42,494 nt of DNA from Ruminiclostridium papyrosolvens C7 (GCF_000421965.1 NZ_ATAY01000082.1:1-42494); one strand, 5' to 3'; shown: positions 1-9,799, counted from the stretch's first letter. The notes: generated by a model from the sequence alone, not told the origin. Program-made: numbers and translations.

Positions 1-27
1 TAGATCCTTTAGGGTCTATTTTTTTTT
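1..27 (+). terminator. Rho-independent terminator of an upstream gene
   Basis: A 7-bp stem (TAGATCC pairing with GGGTCTA, with one T-G wobble) is followed by a run of nine T. It would end a transcript entering from the left, so the pilus operon probably starts its own transcript. Confidence 0.6.
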
Positions 28-139
28 GCGTTTTTTGATATTGGTTGTTAATCGTTGGTTAATTTTTATTATTATAGTATAGCTAATAACTTAAACAGTT
101 TACTTTATCTAATAGATTGTCTTGGGAAATGTATAATTT

Positions 140-169
140 TTGACAAAATAAAAGGATTTTGAGTAATAA
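140..169 (+). promoter_or_regulatory. Candidate promoter of the type IV pilus operon
   Basis: A perfect -35 TTGACA (140-145) is followed after 18 bp by TAATAA (164-169). It is the best sigma-A-like match between the terminator at 1-27 and pilB. The leader would be about 75 nt. I do not see a recognisable c-di-GMP riboswitch, although such elements control pili in some clostridia. Confidence 0.35.
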
Positions 170-249
170 TATGGAATATATACATTAAACCAGAAAAATA
201 TACATAAATAGATATAAGATGTTAAACTTTTGTTTGGATGTGATTGCTA

Positions 250-1944
250 ATGCTCAACAAGACACGTAAGCGGCTTGGTGATTTGTTGCTGGAAGTCGAA
301 ATGATAACCACAAATCAGCTTGAATCCGCTATTGAAGTGCAGAAAAAAACCGGTGAGAAACTTGGTTCTATACTTACAAAACTAGGCTATGTTACTGAAG
401 ATGATATAATTCAAGTCCTTGAATTTCAGCTTGGTATTCCACATGTTAAACTTGAAAAATATAATATTGACAAGTCAGCTTATTTAGCAATACCTGAGAG
501 TATTGCTAAGAGGTATGGGCTGATTCCTATTAAAAAGGAAAAAGGAACTTTGACTGTTGCAATGAGTGATCCTCTCAATGTGTTTGCAATAGATGATTTA
601 AACATTTATTCAGGTATGGAGATACAGCCTGTTATTGCAAGTTTTGATGATATTTCCAAAGCAATAGACAAATATTACAGTGCTCAAAAAGCTATGAAGG
701 CTGTTGAGGAGTTTAAAAAAGAACAAGTCTCTACTATAAAAATAAATTCAGATACTTCAGAAGAACAGAATATTGAAGAAATTAATAACGCTCCTGCTGT
801 TAAGGTTATTAATTCAATTATAGAGCAAGCCGTAAGAAGCAGAGCCAGCGATATACATATTGAGCCTTTTGAAGAATATATAAAAATAAGATTCAGAACC
901 GATGGTCAGCTTTGTGAAATCATGAGGCCTGAAATTGACATAATGCCTGCAATTTCTGCACGTATAAAGATTATAGGTGGTATGAACATTGCAGAGAAAA
1001 GGTTGCCGCAGGACGGCAGGATAAGTATTGAGGTTGATGGCAAGGAATATGACCTTAGAGTTTCGATTTTACCAACAATTTTCGGAGAGAAGATCGTTAT
1101 AAGAATTGCAGATAAAAAGGCTTTTGTTTTGAGCAGGAGTCAATTAGGTTTTAATGATTATGAGGAACAGCAGTTTCACAAGATGCTGCTTAATCCCCAC
1201 GGTATTATTATGGTAACCGGGCCAACGGGAAGTGGAAAGACTACAACTCTTTACAGTGCAATAAGTGAAATCAACAGTCCCGATATTAATATTATAACGG
1301 TGGAGGACCCTGTAGAATGTGTTATAGATGGAGTTAATCATGTTCAGGTTAATACAAAAACAGGTATGACTTTTGCGGCGGGACTCAGGTCTATTCTTAG
1401 ACAGGATCCGGATGTAATTATGATTGGGGAAATACGTGACAGAGAAACCGCTGAAATAGCCGTAAGAGCAGCGATAACCGGACATCTGGTTCTTAGTACA
1501 CTTCATACAAATGATGCACCAAGCTCGGTTTTAAGGCTTATAGACATGGGGATTGAACCCTACATGGTTTCTTCGTCTATTGTAGGTGTTATAGCTCAGC
1601 GATTATACAAAAAAATTTGCAGCAATTGTAAAATGGAATATTCAGCAAATGATAATGAGAAAAGCATATTGGGAATAACTGATATAGAGCCTGTCTTATA
1701 CAAGGGGAGAGGTTGTCCCATGTGTAGCCATACCGGTTACAGAGGACGGCATGGAGTTTATGAGTTGATATCAATTACAAAAAAGCATAAGGAAATGATT
1801 AATAATAAATGTTCAGAAGAAGAATTCAGGAATTATTCCATACAAAACGGAATGGTTACTTTAAGAGATAATTTAGTGAAAAAAGTACTGGCAGGAGATA
1901 CAACTATTGATGAATTAATCCGTATTGCATATTCAAATGATTAA
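250..1944 (+). CDS. pilB: Type IV pilus assembly ATPase PilB (GspE family)
   Basis: Cytoplasmic hexameric ATPase that powers pilus extension. The N-terminal third resembles the MshEN/GspE-N domain. Walker A GPTGSGKTTT lies near residue 325, followed by an Asp box (ITVEDPVE), Walker B (DPDVIMIGEIRD) and a His box (TGHLVLSTLHTNDA). A tetracysteine zinc motif (CSNC then CPMC about 35 residues later) is typical of PilB/GspE and absent from PilT. The length, about 565 aa, is usual. The ATG at 250 was chosen over a TTG at 244 because GTGAT (240-244) sits 5 nt upstream, matching the AGGTGAT-type sites of this operon. It is the first gene of a plus-strand pilus operon. Confidence 0.95.
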   Translation: MLNKTRKRLGDLLLEVEMITTNQLESAIEVQKKTGEKLGSILTKLGYVTEDDIIQVLEFQLGIPHVKLEKYNIDKSAYLAIPESIAKRYGLIPIKKEKGTLTVAMSDPLNVFAIDDLNIYSGMEIQPVIASFDDISKAIDKYYSAQKAMKAVEEFKKEQVSTIKINSDTSEEQNIEEINNAPAVKVINSIIEQAVRSRASDIHIEPFEEYIKIRFRTDGQLCEIMRPEIDIMPAISARIKIIGGMNIAEKRLPQDGRISIEVDGKEYDLRVSILPTIFGEKIVIRIADKKAFVLSRSQLGFNDYEEQQFHKMLLNPHGIIMVTGPTGSGKTTTLYSAISEINSPDINIITVEDPVECVIDGVNHVQVNTKTGMTFAAGLRSILRQDPDVIMIGEIRDRETAEIAVRAAITGHLVLSTLHTNDAPSSVLRLIDMGIEPYMVSSSIVGVIAQRLYKKICSNCKMEYSANDNEKSILGITDIEPVLYKGRGCPMCSHTGYRGRHGVYELISITKKHKEMINNKCSEEEFRNYSIQNGMVTLRDNLVKKVLAGDTTIDELIRIAYSND

Positions 1945-2003
1945 AATTCATAGATAATTAGTAATCTGATATTGGTTAGATTAGAAAGGCTTTGGAGATT
2001 ATT

Positions 2004-3059
2004 ATGCTTTCTTTAGAGGATTTATTAAAAAAAACATTGGAATTTGGCGCTTCTGACTTACATTTAACAGTAGGGATTCCTCCAACTATCAGAAAGAACG
2101 GCAGACTTTCTACCATAGGAGAGGAAAAACTCATGCCTTCAGATACTGAAGCTTATATCAGAAGTATGCTCAATGAAGAACAGTGGAAAAAATATCAGGA
2201 GACCGGCGAACTTGATCTATCATTTTCACTTAAAGGTATGGGAAGATTCAGAGTTAATGTCTACAAGCAAAGGGGCACCTGCTGTGCCGCTATCAGAATG
2301 GTAAACCTTGTTATTCCATCTGTTGAAGAACTTGGACTACCTAATATTGTTACAGATATGAGCAAGAAAACTAAGGGAATGATTTTAGTTACCGGCCCTA
2401 CTGGAAGCGGAAAGTCAACTACTTTGGCTTTAATTATTAATTTGATAAATCAAAACAGGGACTGTCATATACTTACATTGGAAGACCCTATAGAGTATCT
2501 TCACAAACACAATAAATCCATTGTTAATCAGAGGGAAATAGGAAATGATTCGCAATCCTATGCTGCTGCACTTAGGGCTGCCTTAAGAGAAGACCCTGAT
2601 GTAATTCTGGTAGGAGAGATGCGAGATACCGAGACTATAGCAATAGCTGTTACTGCGGCGGAAACAGGTCACTTGGTTTTGTCTACGTTACATACTATCG
2701 GAGCTGCTAATACAATTGACAGAATTATAGATGTGTTCCCTCCTTATCAGCAGCAGCAGATAAAAGTTCAGCTTTCAACGGTTATTCAGTCAGTTATTTC
2801 GCAGCAGCTTCTGCCGAGAAAAGATAAGCCCGGAAGAGTGCCGGCTATTGAAATTATGGTAGCTACTCCTGCAGTAAGGAATTTAATCCGTGAGGGTAAA
2901 ACATATCAGATTAATTCACAGATTCAGACAGGTGCAAAATTCGGAATGCAATCAATGGACTTAAGTCTGGCTAACCTGTATAAAAAAGGTATTATAAGCC
3001 AGGAAGATGCAATGACTTATGCAATGGACCCGGATAATATTATCAGATACATGGGGTAA
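2004..3059 (+). CDS. pilT: Type IV pilus retraction ATPase PilT
   Basis: Twitching motility ATPase that depolymerises pili, so this pilus is probably retractable. Walker A GPTGSGKSTT lies near residue 132, followed by LTLEDPIE, a Walker B (DPDVILVGEMRD), and the His-box TGHLVLSTLHT. The segment after it (DRIIDVFPPYQQQQIKVQLS) is close to the PilT-typical DVFP...QI..QLS. There is no zinc tetracysteine motif, which separates it from PilB. The ATG at 2004 is preferred over TTG 1992 because GGAG at 1994-1997 is 6 nt upstream. It lies 59 nt after pilB. Confidence 0.95.
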   Translation: MLSLEDLLKKTLEFGASDLHLTVGIPPTIRKNGRLSTIGEEKLMPSDTEAYIRSMLNEEQWKKYQETGELDLSFSLKGMGRFRVNVYKQRGTCCAAIRMVNLVIPSVEELGLPNIVTDMSKKTKGMILVTGPTGSGKSTTLALIINLINQNRDCHILTLEDPIEYLHKHNKSIVNQREIGNDSQSYAAALRAALREDPDVILVGEMRDTETIAIAVTAAETGHLVLSTLHTIGAANTIDRIIDVFPPYQQQQIKVQLSTVIQSVISQQLLPRKDKPGRVPAIEIMVATPAVRNLIREGKTYQINSQIQTGAKFGMQSMDLSLANLYKKGIISQEDAMTYAMDPDNIIRYMG

Positions 3060-3186
3060 AGCGGGCAATATTTATTGACTATTGATTACGATGTGATAAT
3101 ATTAAATATATAAACATTTCCATATCAATACATTTGTGGTTTATACTAATATAATTTTAAATAATATACTTTTCAGGTGATTTTTA

Positions 3187-4404
3187 TTGGCTAATTATAT
3201 TTATAATGCTAAAACCAAGTCAGGTGAAACAGTATCCGGCAATGTGGAGGCATCCGATGTCAATATGGCAATAGCTTTTGTCAAAGACCGAGGATATTTT
3301 CCTATGGCAGTGTATGAAAATACCGGACCGGGTAAGGAAATTGAGTTTAAGGTACATAAAAAAGTAAAGGTTAAAGACCTGTCTATTTTGTGCCGGCAAT
3401 TTCATACTATGCTTAATGCGGGAGTTTCAGTTATTGGATGTCTTGATTTACTTCGTAGCCAAACACAGAATCCCACCCTGCGTGATGCAATGTCACAACT
3501 TTATGATGATGTACAGAAGGGAAAAACACTTTCTGAATCAATGAAATTACTTTCAAAAGTTTTTCCGGTACTAATGGTCAGTATGGTCGAAGTGGGTGAG
3601 GTAAGCGGAACTCTTGAACAAGTTCTGGAAAGACTATCCGTACAGTTTGAAAAAGACACTAAAGTTAAGTCAAAGGTTTCAACTGCTATGATGTATCCGG
3701 CGGTTATAGGGTGTATTGCCTTGGTAATGGTTACGTTTATGATTGTATTCATAGTACCTAAGTTTGTAAGTATGGTTAACAGTGTTGGAGGAACACTTCC
3801 AATGCCTACCAGAATAATATTATTTATAAGCGGATTATTTACCAATCCTTTATTTTTACTGGGGTTTGCTCTGGTTATCGTAGCCGCGGTGTGGGGATTC
3901 AGAAGGTTTAAAAGTACGGAATACGGTAAATTTTTTATTGACAGTCTTATTTTTAAAATGCCAATGGTTGGTGTTAATGTTCAGAAGATTTTGGCCTCAC
4001 GTTTTACAAGAACTTTGAGTACTTTGCTGAAATCAGGTGTTTCTCTGATTCATGCACTTGAGGTTGTAGACGGTGTAGTAAACAACCAGATTGTTTCCAG
4101 AGGTCTTTTAAAGGTTAAGGAAAGTATTAAAATGGGTTCGAATTTGGCAGCACCTCTTGAGAAAATGGGGATTTTCCCGCTGATGGTAACGCATATGATC
4201 AGTGTTGGAGAAGAAGCCGGTTCTCTTGATTCCATCATGGAAAAGGTGGCGGATTTCTATGATGAGGAAGTGGAGACATCTGTGAGCAAACTGGTTGCTA
4301 TGATGGAACCGCTTCTGATGATGGTACTTGCGATTATAGTAGGCTTTATTGTTGTAGCAATGATATTGCCCATATTCAGCATGTATCAGGGTGTGGGCCA
4401 ATAA
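3187..4404 (+). CDS. pilC: Type IV pilus inner-membrane platform protein PilC
   Basis: Polytopic platform protein (GspF family) that couples the ATPases to pilin insertion. It has two T2SSF repeats: one around residues 65-190 and one around 265-390, each with the FxRQ/FTRTLSTLL-type opening and a G.L...L....Y helix pair. Membrane helices lie near residues 165-190, 210-235 and 370-395. At 405 aa it is full length. The start is a TTG with AGGTGAT (3175-3181) 5 nt upstream; the next in-frame ATG would cut the conserved N-terminus. The 127-nt gap after pilT holds no clear gene. Confidence 0.95.
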   Translation: MANYIYNAKTKSGETVSGNVEASDVNMAIAFVKDRGYFPMAVYENTGPGKEIEFKVHKKVKVKDLSILCRQFHTMLNAGVSVIGCLDLLRSQTQNPTLRDAMSQLYDDVQKGKTLSESMKLLSKVFPVLMVSMVEVGEVSGTLEQVLERLSVQFEKDTKVKSKVSTAMMYPAVIGCIALVMVTFMIVFIVPKFVSMVNSVGGTLPMPTRIILFISGLFTNPLFLLGFALVIVAAVWGFRRFKSTEYGKFFIDSLIFKMPMVGVNVQKILASRFTRTLSTLLKSGVSLIHALEVVDGVVNNQIVSRGLLKVKESIKMGSNLAAPLEKMGIFPLMVTHMISVGEEAGSLDSIMEKVADFYDEEVETSVSKLVAMMEPLLMMVLAIIVGFIVVAMILPIFSMYQGVGQ

Positions 4405-4442
4405 AATAAATATATATATATAACTAATAAGGGGGAGTTCTA

Positions 4443-4826
4443 ATGTTTAAATTCTTTAAGAAGGTAAAGAAAAATAAGAAGGGTTATACCCTGACAGAAT
4501 TGATTGTGGTTGTGGCAATTCTGGGTATACTGGCTGCGGTCGCAACACCGATGGTATTAAATCAGGTATCAAAGGCAAAAACAAGTGCGGATGCAGCTAA
4601 TGAAAAGGCAATTGAAAATGCATATTTAGTAGGTATGGCTGATGCTTCTGATACAACCGTTCCGGCTGATTTTACAGGAGTAAAGAAAAAAATAGGGAGT
4701 GCACTGGCATCTATTCCAAAGCCTAACGACAAATCAAAAGATTTTTATCTTAACCCGACTACAGGTGAAGCCACTGCTGCAAGTGCAACACCAAGTCCAG
4801 TGGCAAGTTGGATAAAGTTAAAATAA
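4443..4826 (+). CDS. pilA: Major type IV pilin (prepilin)
   Basis: Structural pilin. The leader is short and basic (MFKFFKKVKKNKKG), and cleavage after Gly is predicted before YTLTELIVVVAILG, which has Glu at mature position 5 and a hydrophobic helix. The mature protein is only about 113 aa, with a small alanine/threonine-rich globular part and no cysteines, so there is no disulfide-bounded D-region. It sits between pilC and the prepilin peptidase, with a very strong ribosome binding site (GGGGGAG, 4431-4437), as expected for the most abundant subunit. Confidence 0.93.
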   Translation: MFKFFKKVKKNKKGYTLTELIVVVAILGILAAVATPMVLNQVSKAKTSADAANEKAIENAYLVGMADASDTTVPADFTGVKKKIGSALASIPKPNDKSKDFYLNPTTGEATAASATPSPVASWIKLK

Positions 4827-4830
4827 ATAA

Positions 4831-5628
4831 ATGCAAACATTACTCATAATTTATATATTAATATTCGGGCTTGTAATAGGCTGTTTTCTTAATGTATGTA
4901 TTTCACGCATACCTCAAAAACAGTCTATTATAAGACCTCCATCCCGTTGTTCCAACTGTGGGACAACACTCAGGCCCCTTGATCTTGTGCCTGTATTCAG
5001 TTTTGTATTCTTGAAAGGCAAATGTCGTTATTGTGGGGAGAAAGTATCCGCCGTGAATCCCATAGTAGAAGTCATTACAGCCATTGTTTTTGTTGCACTT
5101 TATTTAGAGTACTCTTTAACAGTTGAGTTTGGTGCCATGGCATTGCTATCATGCATACTTATTTGCATCGCTTTTATAGATGCGGAGTACAGGATAATTC
5201 CAAACGGTTTTATTATTACAGGCTTGATAAGCGGGCTGGTTTTATTTTTATACAATTTATTTTATCCGGTGGACATGTTCGGAGACAGAGTATGGTTCAA
5301 CCCCATACTGGGTTTTATCGTGGGTACAAGCTTTCTTTTAATTGTTTCTCTTGTGGGGATGCTTGTATATAAGAGTGATGATGCTATGGGAATGGGTGAT
5401 ATAAAGCTTTTTGCGGTTATCGGACTTTTCCTTGGCTGGCGTATGACAATTATCAGCCTTATGCTTTCTGTTTTTTCAGCAGCTATCGGATGTGTTTTAC
5501 TTTTTATCTTAAAAAAGAATAACAGAAAGTCCACCATTGCATTTGGTCCATATATTGCAATCGGGACTTTTATAACAATTATATACGGTTGGAATCTACT
5601 TGAACAATATATGACCTTACTTAAATAA
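4831..5628 (+). CDS. pilD: Prepilin peptidase / N-methyltransferase PilD
   Basis: Aspartic membrane protease that cleaves prepilin leaders and methylates the new N-terminus. The N-terminal cytoplasmic loop has the C..C...C..C zinc motif (CSNC, CRYC). The two catalytic Asp are in FIDAEYRIIPNG and GMGDIKLFAVIGLFLG, the classic GxGDxK signature. There are about seven to eight membrane helices, and 265 aa is normal. The start is only 4 nt after the pilin stop with no obvious ribosome binding site, so translation probably depends on the pilin gene. Confidence 0.95.
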   Translation: MQTLLIIYILIFGLVIGCFLNVCISRIPQKQSIIRPPSRCSNCGTTLRPLDLVPVFSFVFLKGKCRYCGEKVSAVNPIVEVITAIVFVALYLEYSLTVEFGAMALLSCILICIAFIDAEYRIIPNGFIITGLISGLVLFLYNLFYPVDMFGDRVWFNPILGFIVGTSFLLIVSLVGMLVYKSDDAMGMGDIKLFAVIGLFLGWRMTIISLMLSVFSAAIGCVLLFILKKNNRKSTIAFGPYIAIGTFITIIYGWNLLEQYMTLLK

Positions 5629-5658
5629 CTATATCAATGGAAATATAGAGGCGAACCT

Positions 5659-6714
5659 ATGGTTGGGAAAAATCTTTTAGCATTGGATATCGGAAATGAC
5701 ACCATTAAAATTGTTGGTGGCTCAGCAAATAAAAAAAATATATTTATAAATGAATACGGTATTATTAACACACCCGTTGAGTGTATTAATGATGGTATGA
5801 TAATTGATACCGCTACGGTGTCCAAGGCTATTTGTGAAGCTGTTAAAACTCACAAAATAGGCGGCGGAGCTCTTGTAATGACTGTTACAGGTACGGGAGT
5901 TATCACAAGAGACATAGTGCTGCCAAAATCAACGGAACAGGAAATTGAAAAGATGCTTGAATTTGAGGCTCAGCAGTATTTTCCTGTGGATTTAAAGGAT
6001 TATACCGTTGATTTTAAGGTTATGGAGAACATAGGCGATCAGATTCGTGTGCTGGTTGTAGCTGCTCCCAATAAGCAAATTGAGACTTATATTAATCTGG
6101 CAAAGCTTTTGAAACAGCAATTAGCAGCTATTGATATTCCATCTAATTGTGTTCTGAAGCTTTTATCTTTTTCACCTCTTTATAATGATGAAACCGTAGA
6201 AGAATACGCAGTAGTTGATATAGGAAGGGATACTTCCGGAGTGTGTTTTTTCAGAAATAACATTTTAAAATTCAGCAGAATTTTATTAAATGGTGTTTCA
6301 GAGGTGGATAGTATTATTGCCAATAAATATAATCTGGAATTTAAAGCTGCTGAAGAACTTAAACGTTCCTTTAAAGGGTTTAACAGTCAGTCTGATTCCG
6401 AAGAGAAATTTCAGGATTTAGGCGAGGTTATTCAAGGGGCACTTGACAGTATAATATCCGATTTAAACAGGTTTATAGAATTTTATAATTCCCGAGATAA
6501 TTCAAATAACGTTGAAAAGCTTTATATTTATGGCGGTGGAAGCAAGCTAAAAGGCATTACAGAGTATTTTTCAAGTACTTTCAATATGCCGGTTCTATCC
6601 TTTCCTTTGCTAAAGGAAATTGTTTATAAGGGAAATAAGGGGAAAGAAGCTTTTGAACAGGACTACCCTTTTTTGATTAATGCCGTAGGCTGTTTGACCA
6701 GAGCATTTAAATAA
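5659..6714 (+). CDS. pilM: Type IV pilus assembly protein PilM (actin-like ATPase)
   Basis: Cytoplasmic actin-fold protein that binds the N-terminus of PilN and joins the motor to the PilN/PilO alignment complex. Visible signatures are the phosphate-1 loop LALDIGNDTIKIVGG near the start, the second phosphate loop AVVDIGRDTSGVCFF, and the adenosine motif YIYGGGSKLKGI near residue 290. The 351 aa length is standard. SD GAGGCG precedes the ATG. It lies between pilD and a minor prepilin, the normal clostridial order. Confidence 0.93.
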   Translation: MVGKNLLALDIGNDTIKIVGGSANKKNIFINEYGIINTPVECINDGMIIDTATVSKAICEAVKTHKIGGGALVMTVTGTGVITRDIVLPKSTEQEIEKMLEFEAQQYFPVDLKDYTVDFKVMENIGDQIRVLVVAAPNKQIETYINLAKLLKQQLAAIDIPSNCVLKLLSFSPLYNDETVEEYAVVDIGRDTSGVCFFRNNILKFSRILLNGVSEVDSIIANKYNLEFKAAEELKRSFKGFNSQSDSEEKFQDLGEVIQGALDSIISDLNRFIEFYNSRDNSNNVEKLYIYGGGSKLKGITEYFSSTFNMPVLSFPLLKEIVYKGNKGKEAFEQDYPFLINAVGCLTRAFK

Positions 6715-6753
6715 GCCTTCTCGTAATAGAGTACATGGTGGGGAGGGTCATTA

Positions 6754-7323
6754 TTGAATATTAAAAGTGAAAAGGGCGTTACCTTAACTGAGGTAATAGG
6801 GGCAGTAACTATTTTGATGATACTGATGGTACCACTATCATTTATTTTTACTACGACTTACGATAAATGTGTGGTAGAGGCTGACAAAGTGGCTGCTCAG
6901 CAAGTTGCAAGAGAGATTCTGTATGGTGACGGGATTAATTTTAATGGCATAATGGGTGATTTGGAGAAGTCAAACGCTAAAATAGGTGATTTGCATAAGT
7001 CAAACTCAAAAAGTAGTGAAGTAGTTATTGAAGATATACCTCCGGATGGATGTAGTATAAGTATTCCTGCTAGTAATGGAATCAGGGAGTACCTGTATGA
7101 TTCAAATGTCGGCGGAGGTGTGGTTTTATATAACGGTAAGAGGATTAATGATAAATCTTCTTCAGGAAAAGAAATTAACATAACCGGCTTTACTGTTCAA
7201 CCAATTTATAAAAACGATTTAAACGATAATGATCAATTAAGAGTTCAGGTCAGGGTATTATGCGGTAAAAGCGGAATTGTAGAGGTTGAAAGCAGCTACA
7301 GATTCCCCAATATAGAAAAGTAA
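6754..7323 (+). CDS. Minor type IV prepilin (PilV/GspI-like)
   Basis: Class III signal: MNIKSEKG, cleaved before VTLTEVIGAVTILMILMVPL, with Glu at mature position 5. The mature protein is about 180 aa with a beta-rich soluble part; the exact minor pilin class cannot be fixed from sequence alone. Minor pilins prime assembly and sit at the pilus tip. TTG start with a strong GGGGAGGG site upstream. A near-duplicate hexapeptide (GDLEKSN and GDLHKSN, residues 68-83) shows a small internal repeat. Confidence 0.85.
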   Translation: MNIKSEKGVTLTEVIGAVTILMILMVPLSFIFTTTYDKCVVEADKVAAQQVAREILYGDGINFNGIMGDLEKSNAKIGDLHKSNSKSSEVVIEDIPPDGCSISIPASNGIREYLYDSNVGGGVVLYNGKRINDKSSSGKEINITGFTVQPIYKNDLNDNDQLRVQVRVLCGKSGIVEVESSYRFPNIEK

Positions 7324-7354
7324 ATAAAATATACGTGCAAGGGTGGGATAGTAT

Positions 7355-8353
7355 TTGAAGGACTTAAATCTTATTCCTAAAAGTTTGATTGTTGATAAAA
7401 AAAATAAAGTTAAAAAGACATATCTCTCTATCCTAATAATTTGCGTTGGCTTTATAGCTGTTGCTGCCTACACGGTACCTGCAATTTATGAAATCAATCT
7501 GCGTAATGATAAACAAGAACTTGAAAAGAAGGTAAACAGTACCACTAGTTATGTTGAAACTGTGAATGAGTTCAATTCACTTAAAAAGGCAGTAGAAGTA
7601 AGGGAGGCTGAAGGTAAGAAACTTTCCCTTAATCGGATTGATGTTCTGGGTATTGTTAGTGCAATTGAAAATGCATGTCCTGAGAAGCTGTTTATTGAAA
7701 ATTTTGTATCAACGGGTAATAACGAATCAGATACGAAAATTGTTTTAAAGGGTGTTTCAGCAGATGAAAATACTTTGGCTTCTTTTTTAAGAAATTTAAT
7801 GGATGATGATTATTTTAATAGTGTGGTTCTATCAAATATATCTAATAAACAAGGAAATAATGGTACTACTTTTGACGTTACCCTGAGTGGTGTAAAGAAG
7901 AGTGACCTAATTGTATATAACAATTGGAAAAACGGGTTCAGGATTTGTTATGAGCCTGACTGGAGTAAAAAAGTAGATAAGGACGATAGTGTTTTGTTTA
8001 CCGCAAATAAGAGATTGAATTCCACAGACGCGGATTCTCTTGAAATAACTGTCACATCTACTGAACTCACTTCAAAGGAATTTACAGATAAAAGGATAGA
8101 TAAACTTAAAAGTGAGTTGGAAGGCTTTCAAAAAATATATACTACAAAGACTAAAAACTCAGGGGAAGAAGCTTACAAGTTGATGTATCTGGGAGATGAA
8201 AAGGGAACCAGATATAAATATTTGGAGCTTTGCACAGTCAAGAACAACAAGGGCTATATTGTTAAATACAAAAGCGACCCCACTAGTTTTGAAGTAAAGG
8301 AAAGAACGATAGATCGTATACTTAAATCCTTTACTGTTATAAAAAGCCCTTAA
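7355..8353 (+). CDS. pilN: PilN-like pilus assembly protein with a C-terminal PsbP/DcrB-like extension
   Basis: Inner-membrane alignment protein. It starts with the PilN hallmark MKDLNLIPKSL, which docks into PilM, then one membrane helix (about residues 25-45), a coiled coil, and a ferredoxin-like domain to about residue 185. Unlike typical PilN (about 180-200 aa), it continues for about 140 residues that read like a PsbP/DcrB/DUF1795-type fold (an opening with NNWKNGFRICYEPDWSKKV and a closing segment RTIDRILKSFTVI). That assignment is pattern-based and tentative. TTG start, ribosome binding site AAGGGTGGG. Confidence 0.85.
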   Translation: MKDLNLIPKSLIVDKKNKVKKTYLSILIICVGFIAVAAYTVPAIYEINLRNDKQELEKKVNSTTSYVETVNEFNSLKKAVEVREAEGKKLSLNRIDVLGIVSAIENACPEKLFIENFVSTGNNESDTKIVLKGVSADENTLASFLRNLMDDDYFNSVVLSNISNKQGNNGTTFDVTLSGVKKSDLIVYNNWKNGFRICYEPDWSKKVDKDDSVLFTANKRLNSTDADSLEITVTSTELTSKEFTDKRIDKLKSELEGFQKIYTTKTKNSGEEAYKLMYLGDEKGTRYKYLELCTVKNNKGYIVKYKSDPTSFEVKERTIDRILKSFTVIKSP

Positions 8354-8407
8354 ATAGTTTAATCAGCTGGAGTAATTATTTTGCATATTATAGAAATGGA
8401 GATACAT

Positions 8408-9784
8408 ATGAAATTAACTCAGCGTGATAAAAAACTACTGATTGTTCTGGGAGTGGTGATATTTACTGTTGTTTTTCTCAAATTCTTGCTGTTACCAAAG
8501 TTAGGCTCTATCAGCCAACTTAAAACGGATATTGCAACATTAAATGACTCCTATGCAGTGAATATGGCTCATAAGGCAAAGGTAAAGAGAATTGACGGGG
8601 ATATAAAGATACTGTCTAAAAAACTGGGGGACTTGAGAGAAATCTACCCACCAAGTATTGACAGCGATGAGCTTCTGGTGCTTATGAAGAATTTAACAAG
8701 TGAAGCCGGGCTGGAAGTAAAGTCAATTTCTTTTGGTACTTTAGGTGGGATGGACGGAAGTAAGTCGGAAAGTAAGGATACTACTCAAAAAGAAGCCAGT
8801 ACTTCGGAGGTAAAGGGTAATAATATTCTTGAAAACGGTGACGGAAGCAAATTGGGAAATGGAATATTATCTGATATCAGAAATTACTTTTATCTTTGGG
8901 GATTGAAAAGCAAAAAAAGCAGTGCAGACGATGAAGCTGTCCCGGATGGTAAAAGCTACGCTGTTTCTGTTAAACTTGAGGCCACCGGGAGCAATGAGGA
9001 TATAAAAGCCTACTTTGATAAGCTTTCAAAGCTTAAAAATAAGGCGATTTGTAAAGCAGTTAGTATTTCACCCGGCCAAAATAGCGGACAGAATGATGAA
9101 GATGAAAAAAACTTAAAGCTAAGTGCTGAAATAGTATTTTACGGAATTATGGATAAAGGAGCAGGAGACTATTATATACTTGAAGATGGCAAATGGGCTC
9201 CGATTCCTGCTAACGGAAAGAAAGATATTTTTAAGTCTTATAATGGGTTTAATCCTTTAGGGCAACCCGGATTTACTCAAAATGCTGATATTACTGATAC
9301 TAAAAACAGTGTTGAAGATAAAGAGAAAGGCCAACTGGATGAAATTATTCCGGGTACATATGACTTTTCTTTAGTAGCAGCCCATTTTGGAGGCGGGCTT
9401 GCTCCAAGTGTATCAATTAACTGTAAAAACCCGGCGCTACCGGAAAATTCATACTCGGTAGTATATGGTGACAACAAGGGTACAGAAAACGCTGAGATAT
9501 TTATCGAGCAGAAGAACGGTAAATATTACTGTAAATTTAAAACAGATCATGAAAGTTATCCCGATAAGCAATACAGTCAGACTATGGAGTTTGTACCTGT
9601 GGGAGAGGATTTAAAGCTTGTTATTATTTCTTCAGAGAGACGAGATGAGAATGACAACGCAGGGGTAAAACTAAATATAATTAATAATTCGGATAAGCAG
9701 CTTGTTTATAAGATTTATATGGATGACCCCAGTCTGCCAAGGGTTGAAATAGGCAAAACAGTTGGAAAAGTAACTAAGCAATAG
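8408..9784 (+). CDS. pilO: PilO-like pilus assembly protein with extended C-terminus
   Basis: Partner of PilN in the periplasmic-side alignment complex. It has a short N-terminus (MKLTQRDKK), one membrane helix (about residues 12-30), a coiled coil, and a PilO-type ferredoxin-like domain that is split by a low-complexity Ser/Lys-rich linker (about residues 110-180). The C-terminal 190 residues or so form an additional beta-rich domain not found in ordinary PilO (about 200 aa). The ATG at 8408, 6 nt after GGAG (8398-8401), is preferred over TTG 8381. Confidence 0.8.
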   Translation: MKLTQRDKKLLIVLGVVIFTVVFLKFLLLPKLGSISQLKTDIATLNDSYAVNMAHKAKVKRIDGDIKILSKKLGDLREIYPPSIDSDELLVLMKNLTSEAGLEVKSISFGTLGGMDGSKSESKDTTQKEASTSEVKGNNILENGDGSKLGNGILSDIRNYFYLWGLKSKKSSADDEAVPDGKSYAVSVKLEATGSNEDIKAYFDKLSKLKNKAICKAVSISPGQNSGQNDEDEKNLKLSAEIVFYGIMDKGAGDYYILEDGKWAPIPANGKKDIFKSYNGFNPLGQPGFTQNADITDTKNSVEDKEKGQLDEIIPGTYDFSLVAAHFGGGLAPSVSINCKNPALPENSYSVVYGDNKGTENAEIFIEQKNGKYYCKFKTDHESYPDKQYSQTMEFVPVGEDLKLVIISSERRDENDNAGVKLNIINNSDKQLVYKIYMDDPSLPRVEIGKTVGKVTKQ

Positions 9785-9799
9785 TAGCAGGTGATTTAT

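Noticed and set aside
28..249. c-di-GMP riboswitch before pilB
   Set aside because: Such elements control some clostridial pili, but I could not find either class's conserved core here.
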